Positions 1-6,285 of a DNA stretch of 19,181 nucleotides are shown piece after piece. Source of the DNA: JAWVZU01 sp033722075 (lineage in GTDB: Bacteria; Pseudomonadota; Gammaproteobacteria; Xanthomonadales; SZUA-38). Both the position numbers and the translations under genes were made by a program. Below the pieces are notes generated by a model. It saw only the letters and a list, made by a program, of their open reading frames with translations. It did not search any database and had not been told where the DNA came from. The DNA is taken from contig JAWVZU010000039.1 in NCBI GenBank assembly GCA_033722075.1, positions 1 to 19,181 of the forward strand. Reading direction: 5' to 3'. Positions within the stretch are counted from its first letter, which is position 1; each line of letters opens with the position of its first letter.

Positions 1-139
1 CCTCACCCCTAACCCCTCTCCCCGGGGCGGAGAGGGGAACCAGGAAAGGAGCGCGCCGCGCGGATCGTAAATGGCGGAGATGGGAGGCAAGAAAGATAGC
101 CCCTCGCCCCTCGAGGGGAGAGGGGTTGGGGTGAGGGGT
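1..139. repeat. REP/MITE-like inverted repeat at the left edge
   Basis: Positions 1-23 (a C-rich CCTCACCCC.. arm) are the reverse complement of positions 115-136 (GGGGAGAGGGG.. arm) apart from one inserted base. The arms enclose about 90 bp. Two shorter palindromes sit inside: CCCCGGGG near position 20 and CCCCTCGAGGGG at 107-118. Arms of this kind are common as dispersed repeats in GC-rich proteobacteria, where shadow translations read 'SPQPLSPRG'. The element begins 15 bp after the stop of the minus-strand TPR gene, so as RNA it could fold and act as a 3' processing or termination site; there is no U-tract. The left arm may continue beyond the window. Confidence 0.7.
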
Positions 140-153
140 GAACAGTTGGCACC

Positions 154-2001
154 TCAATCGCATACGAACCCGCCCTCACCCGCCGGCCGACAGCGATCCG
201 GCCAGCCATGTTCCCGCCAGAAACGCATCAGGCCGTGTCTGTCGGCAAAGGCGACGAATTCGTCGCTGTTCCGGAGTGGCTTCGAACGGGGATACCAAAC
301 CGGAGCGAGAATCGTTTCGTTGATCCGCCAACTTTCCTCCGCTGCGTTGAAAAAGCCCTCCGCATCCATCCGATTCAGGCTAAGCTCCGAGCGCACAAAT
401 GCGTCGGTCGGCAGCCCAGCTTCCTCGGCGGAATCAACAAACTGCTCGGTGGTCCAGTCTTCTTCCAGTGCCTCGCGGATCAACGCATAGGTGGCGACAA
501 TCTCCTGATTGGAATAACCCGGAAGCGGTTCCTCGAACCCGGACTGCGCGGCATCGAAAAACAGCAGCGAGTAGCCATTGTCCCGAGCAAGCTGCAGGGC
601 ACGCTTGGCCATCTTGCGCGCAATGTCCCATTGCCCGTTAGCCGCCATCGCGCTTGCGTACCAGCCTACCCCGACGCCTGAGACGGGATCGAGCTCGTAG
701 GCGATACGAAGCTGTTCCTCCGCTTTGCTTGTGTGCCCGACGATCATGTAGTTGATGCCATGCCAGATGTGGCCCAGGGCGTGCCTGGGATGTTCGGCAA
801 TGAGCGCATTGTAGGCCTCCATGGCATCGCCCCAGCGATCCTCCCACTGGAGCAGAAGGGCGAGCACGGCCTTGGCGTCGGCCAGATCGGCGTCCAGTTC
901 CAGAGCGCGCCGCGCAGCGTCGCGGCTGAGCCGGCCCGCTTCCTCTCGACTGACATCGACGTAATAGGGTTGGACGCTATAGGTCAGGGCGAGGGTGGCC
1001 CAGGCGTAGGCAAACTTGGGGTCGCTTTCAACCGCCTGGCGGAGGAGCTTCTCGGCTTCCAGCAGCGCATCGCCACGCTGGCGAAAGAGGTGCAGGCCCT
1101 GGAGGTAAAGATCGTAGGCCTCGAAATTCTCAGGCTGGACACGCTTTGGCGCAGGTTGGGTGGTCCCCAAGGCAACCTGAAGTGATTCGATGATGGCCTC
1201 GGCGATCTCGTCCTGGATGGCAAAGATGTCGGTGAGCTCCCGGTCGTAGGTGTCGGACCAGACATGCCGGTCGTTTCTGACGTCGATCAACTGCGCGGTG
1301 ATCCGCACCTTGTCGCCGGCCTTGCGAACCGAGCCCTCCAGCACGTGCGCGACATCCAGTGTGCGGGCAATCTCCCGGATATCGGTGTTCCTGCCCTTGA
1401 AGGCGAAGCTGGAGGTCCGCGATGGGACTCGCAACTCCTCGATCCTGACCAGCAGGTTCAGAAGCTCCTCGGAAATCCCGTCGGAAAAGTATTCGTTGTC
1501 CGGGTCCGGGCTCATGTTCACGAAAGGCAGCACTGCCACCGAATTGGGATCGGGCTCGAACGCCGGTTCGGGAGGCTCGGCGGCGATGGTCGGCTCCGGC
1601 TCCGGGCTTGGCTCGGTTGCTTCCTGTTCAGCAGTCTGTTTTGGCCAGCCGCCTTTTTCCAGGACGAAGTTGTCGACCATGATCACTCCCAGGGCGAGGA
1701 GGATCATGACGATCGTGACCTGGTCCAGGCGGCGCCCCGTATGCGGGGTGATCGACTCGGAGCGGTCGACCTCCGACTCGCGCTTGACGCCTTCCGGGGT
1801 GAGTTCGTAGGCCCAGGCAAAGATGACCGTGGGGATCAGGCCCAGGGCCAGAACCATGATCAGCATCTGCGCCGCCCAGTCCGGAAACCCGAAGGCTTCG
1901 AACATTAGGCTGCCGATCTCGATCAGCAGCCAGGCCGACACCAGGTAGGCCGCCGCTACGCGAAATACGTTTCTACGCTTGAGTTCCCCGAGAAAGCTCA
2001 T
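154..2001 (-). CDS. TolB/FlgO-like TPR membrane protein
   Basis: This 615-residue protein opens with the LKRRNVFRVAAAYL motif seen at the start of many gammaproteobacterial membrane sensor-like proteins. Hydrophobic segments lie at about 13-35, 43-66 and 95-115. A Pro/Glu-rich linker (about 122-150) leads to a TolB N-terminal/FlgO-like domain at about 152-275, with the typical 'VAVLPFVNMSPDPDNEYFSDG' start and the 'LEGSVRKAGDKVRITAQLID' block. TPR-like helices follow from about 295 to 475, and the C-terminal 130 residues are unassigned. The ATG start has a strong GGGGAG Shine-Dalgarno 3-4 bases upstream. The small membrane protein gene ends 63 bp upstream on the same strand, so co-transcription is likely. 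In related proteins this N-terminus is joined to adenylate cyclase or DNA-binding domains; here no output domain is seen, so a scaffold or envelope role is only inferred. Confidence 0.88.
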   Translation of the reverse strand: MSFLGELKRRNVFRVAAAYLVSAWLLIEIGSLMFEAFGFPDWAAQMLIMVLALGLIPTVIFAWAYELTPEGVKRESEVDRSESITPHTGRRLDQVTIVMILLALGVIMVDNFVLEKGGWPKQTAEQEATEPSPEPEPTIAAEPPEPAFEPDPNSVAVLPFVNMSPDPDNEYFSDGISEELLNLLVRIEELRVPSRTSSFAFKGRNTDIREIARTLDVAHVLEGSVRKAGDKVRITAQLIDVRNDRHVWSDTYDRELTDIFAIQDEIAEAIIESLQVALGTTQPAPKRVQPENFEAYDLYLQGLHLFRQRGDALLEAEKLLRQAVESDPKFAYAWATLALTYSVQPYYVDVSREEAGRLSRDAARRALELDADLADAKAVLALLLQWEDRWGDAMEAYNALIAEHPRHALGHIWHGINYMIVGHTSKAEEQLRIAYELDPVSGVGVGWYASAMAANGQWDIARKMAKRALQLARDNGYSLLFFDAAQSGFEEPLPGYSNQEIVATYALIREALEEDWTTEQFVDSAEEAGLPTDAFVRSELSLNRMDAEGFFNAAEESWRINETILAPVWYPRSKPLRNSDEFVAFADRHGLMRFWREHGWPDRCRPAGEGGFVCD

Positions 2002-2064
2002 CTTCTCCCCGCCCTAAAGAGCAGGGAAAACAGTAGCAGAATCGGGAACGGCCAGCGAGGTGTA

Positions 2065-2403
2065 TCAGGCGGCGCAGAAAGTCAGCCCCTTGACCACCAG
2101 GCCGAACAGCGCAAATACGATGAAAACGGGAATCAGGATCGGTGCGAACACCAGGGCAACGACTGCACAGACCAGCAGCAGCGGCAGTCCAATGGCCAGC
2201 AACAGGGCGCTTCCGAGCACGAAGAACAACCCGAAACCGACGACCGTGAGTGTGGCGACGGCGACGCCCATGGCGAGCAGCCCCGACAATACCCCGCCAG
2301 CCCACTCGAAGCCCGGGCCGTGAATCATGACCGGGCCCGACCAGGGTGATGCGCCGGAAAGCAGCGCAAGTCCGAGTACCAAAGCAACGATCCATTTCAG
2401 CAT
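2065..2403 (-). CDS. small hydrophobic membrane protein, function unknown
   Basis: I do not recognise the family. The 112 residues are almost entirely hydrophobic: a signal-like or membrane helix at about 3-19, a short Pro/Gly-rich loop (about 19-35), then about three helices between 36 and 108. The only nearby basic residue is a Lys close to the C-terminus. The ATG at 2401-2403 is the only sensible start, although no clear Shine-Dalgarno precedes it. It is followed on the same strand by the TolB/TPR gene and is divergent from the ketoacyl synthase gene, whose start is 101 bp away. Clean membrane-helix periodicity and the operon-like position support a real gene. Confidence 0.65.
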   Translation of the reverse strand: MLKWIVALVLGLALLSGASPWSGPVMIHGPGFEWAGGVLSGLLAMGVAVATLTVVGFGLFFVLGSALLLAIGLPLLLVCAVVALVFAPILIPVFIVFALFGLVVKGLTFCAA

Positions 2404-2504
2404 GCGCTAATTGTCGCGCAGGCACCCGCGGCGAGACGAGTGCCAAAAGCAACACAAGTGTGTAGGCTTTGCGACTCGAAAGCCGCCGGAGCTGAGGGGC
2501 CCGA
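2404..2504. promoter_or_regulatory. divergent promoter region
   Basis: These 101 bases separate the divergent membrane-protein and ketoacyl-synthase genes and must hold or adjoin both promoters. A GAGGGG Shine-Dalgarno (2494-2499) serves the ATG at 2505, or with longer spacing the second ATG at 2511. A short dyad, GCTTT/AAAGC, lies around 2466-2484. I could not assign convincing -35/-10 pairs. Confidence 0.35.
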
Positions 2505-3593
2505 ATGCGAATGAAGAATGCGCTGATCACCGGCTGGGGGAAATGTACCCCGCCGGCCCGCCTGACCAACGAGCACCTGGCGACCTTTCTCGACACCTCT
2601 GACGAGTGGATTACCTCGCGAACCGGCATCAAGGAGCGGCGGATTTCCCACGTCACCCTGAGCGAAATGGCCGAAGCGGCGGCCCGGCACGCGATGGCCG
2701 CCGCCGGGATCGAGGCGTCCGACGTGGACGTGCTCATTCTGGCCACCGCCAGCGGCGATACGGTGATTCCCTCGTCCGCAGCCCGGCTGCAGGGTTTGCT
2801 GGGCGCGGACAAGGCAGCCGTGATGGACCTCAACTCGGCCTGCACCGGATTCGTGTACGGGCTGGGGGTGGCCCGGAGCATGATCCGATCCGGCGATGCG
2901 CAAACGGTGCTCCTGGTCGGCGCGGACCTGCTGACCTGGTACGTGGACTGGATGCAGCGGGAATCGGCGGTCCTTTTCGGCGATGCGGCTGGTGCGGTGG
3001 TGATCCAGGCCTCTGACGAGGGCAATGGCATCGTTGCCTCGAAACTGGGCTGTGACGCGAAGGGCAACGAAATCCTCAAGGTGTGTGAATTCGGGACCGG
3101 GATGGACCGGTTCAACGGGCCGAAGGGGCGCTTTCCCATCCAGTTCGACGGGCGGGAGATCTTCAAGCGGGCGGTGGTCGGAATGGGCCGCGCTTCGTCG
3201 GCTGTGCTCGACGCGGCGGGCTGGGACAAGAGTGATCTCGACCTGGTCATCCCCCACCAGGCCAACCTGCGGATCATCGAGTCCCTGGCGCACAAGCTGG
3301 ACATGCCGCCGGAGAAAGTGGTCGTGAACATCGAACGTTACGGCAACACCTCCGCGGGTACGATTCCCGTTGCCCTGGCGGAAGCGCTGGAACAGGGGCG
3401 GATTCGACCGGGTGACAGGATTCTCATGGCGGCCTTTGGGGCCGGGCTGACCTGGGGCGCTGCAGCGCTGGAGTGGGGCAACCGGGTGGAGCCGGTAGCG
3501 GTCAGCGACTTCGAGCTACCCCCATGCGACAAGACCGGCCTGGAGCTGATCGCCGACGCCATCGATCATTGTCGTAGCCTTCAGTCGGCTTGA
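2505..3593 (+). CDS. beta-ketoacyl-ACP synthase III family protein (FabH-like)
   Basis: The 362-residue protein carries the complete KAS III signature. The nucleophile Cys113 lies in NSACTGF, His251 in PHQANLRI and Asn281 in YGNTSAGT, matching the Cys-His-Asn triad of FabH (Cys112/His244/Asn274 in E. coli). The N-terminus has the FabH-type 'TSDEWITSRTGIKERRI' block. Such enzymes condense an acyl-CoA with malonyl-ACP, or related substrates, in the cytoplasm. It is about 45 residues longer than E. coli FabH, partly from an acidic C-terminal tail after the final strand (about 328-362). The neighbours are not fatty-acid genes (no plsX, fabD or fabG), so it is more likely a paralogue with a specialised substrate than the housekeeping fabH. 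The stop overlaps the start of the hydrolase gene as TTGA. Confidence 0.9.
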   Translation: MRMKNALITGWGKCTPPARLTNEHLATFLDTSDEWITSRTGIKERRISHVTLSEMAEAAARHAMAAAGIEASDVDVLILATASGDTVIPSSAARLQGLLGADKAAVMDLNSACTGFVYGLGVARSMIRSGDAQTVLLVGADLLTWYVDWMQRESAVLFGDAAGAVVIQASDEGNGIVASKLGCDAKGNEILKVCEFGTGMDRFNGPKGRFPIQFDGREIFKRAVVGMGRASSAVLDAAGWDKSDLDLVIPHQANLRIIESLAHKLDMPPEKVVVNIERYGNTSAGTIPVALAEALEQGRIRPGDRILMAAFGAGLTWGAAALEWGNRVEPVAVSDFELPPCDKTGLELIADAIDHCRSLQSA

Positions 3594-4450
3594 GCGATCC
3601 CGAAGTCATTCCGATCATCGCCGAAGATGGCGTCAGCAACCGCCTGACAGCCTTCGACGAGGGCGAGCTGTCAGCCGACTCACCCGTCCTGCTGGTCAAA
3701 CCCGCGCTGGGCGTCCGCGCCTCTTTCTATGCGCCTCTCGCAGCGCCGTTCGCGGAGATCGGCATGCGAATCGTCACCGCCGATCTGCGTGGCCACGGAG
3801 AAAGCGCGGTCCGGCCCGGGCGAACGACCCGCTTCGGCTATCGCGAAATGGTCGAGTCGGATCTGCCGGCGGAAGTGGATGCGCTGGAGGCACGCTACCC
3901 GGACGCACCGATCCTGCTCCTTGGCCACAGCCTGGGTGGTCAGCTCAGCCTGCTTTTCGCAGCGACCCATCCGGGCCGCATCTCGGCCGTGGTTGGCGTG
4001 GCCACCTGCTCGGTCTACTGGCGAGCCTATCCGGCCGCGTTACGGCTGCTGATCCTCCTGGGTACGCAGTTGACACCGGTCATCGGTGGTCTCGTCGGAC
4101 ATTTCCCTGGGGACCGCCTCGGCTTCGGCGGAAAAGAATCCGTCGGCCTCATGCGCGACTGGGCCCGCCAGGCGAGGACCGGACTTTACGAGCCCGCCGG
4201 CTCGTCGGTCGACTATGAGGCGGCACTCCGGCAAAGCCGCGTTCCGGCGCTGCTTGCGACCCTGCCCGGCGATCACTATGCTCCGGCGTCCGCCGCAGAT
4301 CACCTTGCCGGAAAGCTCGATCCGCGGGTCGTGACCCGCAGAAACCTTGGCGAGCCGCGCATCGCCAACCCCCACTTCGGGTGGGTCCGGCAGGCCGAAT
4401 CGATTGCGCCAGTCGTCGGGGATTGGTGGCTGGAAGTGCAGGGTGAGTGA
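3590..4450 (+). CDS. alpha/beta hydrolase
   Basis: A 286-residue alpha/beta-hydrolase-fold protein. The nucleophile elbow is GHSLGG with Ser114. The probable acid is Asp228 (in GDHYAP) and the probable base His262 (in NPHFGW). 'VTADLRGHGES' at about 62-72 is the usual oxyanion-side strand and loop. There is no signal peptide, so it acts in the cytoplasm. The start is TTG at 3590, overlapping the synthase TGA by four bases (TTGA), which indicates translational coupling. The pair may act on one substrate, for example the hydrolase cleaving a thioester or ester made by the KAS III enzyme; this is inference. The product does not tell which of esterase, lipase or thioesterase it is. Confidence 0.85.
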   Translation: MSDPEVIPIIAEDGVSNRLTAFDEGELSADSPVLLVKPALGVRASFYAPLAAPFAEIGMRIVTADLRGHGESAVRPGRTTRFGYREMVESDLPAEVDALEARYPDAPILLLGHSLGGQLSLLFAATHPGRISAVVGVATCSVYWRAYPAALRLLILLGTQLTPVIGGLVGHFPGDRLGFGGKESVGLMRDWARQARTGLYEPAGSSVDYEAALRQSRVPALLATLPGDHYAPASAADHLAGKLDPRVVTRRNLGEPRIANPHFGWVRQAESIAPVVGDWWLEVQGE

Positions 4451-4484
4451 TTGCCAGTGATCGGCGCGGTGTGGCTATAGCCGT

Positions 4485-4509
4485 GGCTTTTGAAAATTCT
4501 GTCAAAGCC
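4485..4509. terminator. imperfect hairpin between hydrolase and transporter genes
   Basis: GGCTTTTGA (4485-4493) pairs with TCAAAGCC (4502-4509) with one bulged T and an 8-base loop. It lies 34 bp after the hydrolase stop and 78 bp before the transporter ATG. A 10-bp palindrome GGCTATAGCC precedes it at 4473-4482. There is no T-tract, so it could equally be an operator or a 5' leader structure. A TACACT -10-like hexamer lies downstream at 4554-4559, without a good -35. Confidence 0.3.
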
Positions 4510-4587
4510 CTGAAAAGAACAGCGCGCCGCGCGGTTTGATCCGGCCGATTTGGTACACTCTGCCGATCTGGGGTGCGCGGGGGCAGC

Positions 4588-6285
4588 ATGCGGCCGAGAC
4601 TTGGCAGACTCACGGGATTTGAACGGTTTCTGAGCCTGTTTACGTCCGTTCGCCCCGGCGAGGGGACGAGCGTGCTGTTCCTGTTTGCCACGGCCTTCGT
4701 GCTGATGGCGTGTTACTACATCCTGAAGCCGGTTCGAGATGCCTTGATCCTGGCCGAGGGCAGCGCCGAGATCAAAGCCTACTCGCAAGGCATCGTGGCG
4801 GTGACGCTGGTCTTCATCCTGCCGCTCTACAAGCAGCTCTACGAGGGGCTGTCGGATCACGAAAGCCGCTCCCGCGTGCTGCACTGGGTCACCGCATTCT
4901 TCATCTCCAACCTGGTGATCTTCTATCTGCTGGGGCACGGTGGCATTCCCATCAGCGTGCCGTTCTACGTCTGGCTGAGCATCTTCAACGTCACGGTAGT
5001 GGCCCAGTTCTGGGCGTTTGCCGCAGACCTCTACAACACCCGTAGCGGGCAGCGCCTGTTCGTGGTGATCATGGTCGGGTCGTCCATCGGTGCATGGGTG
5101 GGGAGCCAGGCTTCCAAATACCTGTTCTCCATGATCGGGGGCTACGGCCTGATGCTCCTGGCTGCGGGCATCCTGGTGCTGCCGATCTTCCTGTCCGTCC
5201 TGGCGGAGCGGGCAGTGCCGGAGGGCTCGGAGAACATGAGCCGGGAGCAGATCGGCGACGGTCGCCTGACCCTGGCCGACCTGGTCGGCGGATTCGACAT
5301 CGTGCTCAAGAGCCGCTACCTGACGATCATCGCGGTACTCATCCTGGTGATCACCATGGTCAACACCGCCGGCGAGTACATCGTGTCCCACTTCGTCGAC
5401 GCCCGGGCGGAAGCGTTGGCCGCGGCGCCGGGGGCGACGCTGACCGAAGTCGAATACCTGGGGCGCTTCTGGGGCGACTATTACGCCTGGATCACCCTGT
5501 TCAGCATGCTGCTCCAGCTGTTCGTGGTGTCGCGAATCTTTCGCTGGGTCGGCATTCGGGGCGCGGTGCTGGTTCTGCCGATGTTCATCATCATTCACTA
5601 CGGCATCCTGTGGGTCTTGCCGGTCTTCGGGGCCGTACGGATTCTGCAGATTGCGGAAAACGCGATCAGCTATTCACTGCAGAACACGACCAACCACTCG
5701 CTCTACCTTCCGCTGGAGCGGGAAGAAAAATACGTCGGCAAGACCACCATCGACACGTTCTTCTTCCGGGCCGGCGACGCGGCAATCGCCGCCCTGGTAT
5801 TCGTCCTCATCGATCGCCTGGGATTGGGCATCGAGGCATTCATCGCGCTCGGGTTCTTCCTGGGAATCGTGGCCCTGTTTGCGGCCTTCGAAATCCGGCG
5901 GCTTCACAAACAGGCCATCAAGCGCAACCTGAGCAATCTGCCCCCGAAGATCACCGCGCCGCTGCCGGATGTCTACGTGCCTGCCGGGCAACTGCTGATG
6001 TTCAGCGTTCCCGAGGGCTGTTTCATGGATCCGGACCCCGGGGATACGCTCGAATATCAGGCCCAGCAGATTGATGGTTCGCCTTTGCCGAAGTGGGTCA
6101 AGTTCGACCGCCACAATCAGACCTTCGAAGTGCGGCCGCCGGGCCAGAGCGAGGGTTCGGTGACGGTCCAGGTGATTGCCAGCGATTTCGAGGGCCTGAC
6201 CGTGGAGTGCTCGTTCGAAATCGAGCACGGGGTGGAGGGACACCCGGAGTTCAGACCTACTTCCGAAGATCCTGCAGGCGCCTGA
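4588..6285 (+). CDS. NTT/TLC (ADP/ATP translocase-like) membrane transporter with C-terminal cadherin/Ig-like domain
   Basis: Of 565 residues, the first 445 or so form a polytopic membrane protein of about 11-12 helices. Hallmarks of the nucleotide-transporter (TLC, ADP/ATP carrier-like) family are 'YYILKPVRDAL' in helix 1 and 'LYLPLEREEKYVGKTTID..FFRAGD' near residues 372-397. Free-living bacteria carry such homologues with unproved substrates. Unusually, residues about 455-548 form a compact beta-rich domain of the CADG/He_PIG (dystroglycan-type cadherin/putative Ig) type, with key motifs DPDPGDTLEY, DGSPLPKWVKFD and VIASDFEGLTVECSFEIEHG. The ATG at 4588 is preceded by GGGGG; an in-frame GTG at 4573 would add five residues. 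The 3' end overlaps the convergent phosphatase-kinase gene by 29 bp. Family assignment is fairly secure; substrate is unknown. Confidence 0.82.
   Translation: MRPRLGRLTGFERFLSLFTSVRPGEGTSVLFLFATAFVLMACYYILKPVRDALILAEGSAEIKAYSQGIVAVTLVFILPLYKQLYEGLSDHESRSRVLHWVTAFFISNLVIFYLLGHGGIPISVPFYVWLSIFNVTVVAQFWAFAADLYNTRSGQRLFVVIMVGSSIGAWVGSQASKYLFSMIGGYGLMLLAAGILVLPIFLSVLAERAVPEGSENMSREQIGDGRLTLADLVGGFDIVLKSRYLTIIAVLILVITMVNTAGEYIVSHFVDARAEALAAAPGATLTEVEYLGRFWGDYYAWITLFSMLLQLFVVSRIFRWVGIRGAVLVLPMFIIIHYGILWVLPVFGAVRILQIAENAISYSLQNTTNHSLYLPLEREEKYVGKTTIDTFFFRAGDAAIAALVFVLIDRLGLGIEAFIALGFFLGIVALFAAFEIRRLHKQAIKRNLSNLPPKITAPLPDVYVPAGQLLMFSVPEGCFMDPDPGDTLEYQAQQIDGSPLPKWVKFDRHNQTFEVRPPGQSEGSVTVQVIASDFEGLTVECSFEIEHGVEGHPEFRPTSEDPAGA

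Noticed and set aside
1973..3331. 452-codon open frame on the minus strand
   Set aside because: It covers the antisense of the FabH-like gene and the intergenic region. The plus-strand frame has the full KAS III triad.
2505..4450. oleA/oleB (long-chain olefin synthesis) genes
   Set aside because: The synthase has FabH-type motifs (DEWITSRTGIKERR, PHQANLRI) and not the OleA pattern, and no oleC or oleD gene follows.
4300..5598. 432-codon minus-strand frame over the hydrolase end and the transporter
   Set aside because: The translation is His/Gln/Asp-rich noise and crosses two supported genes on the other strand.
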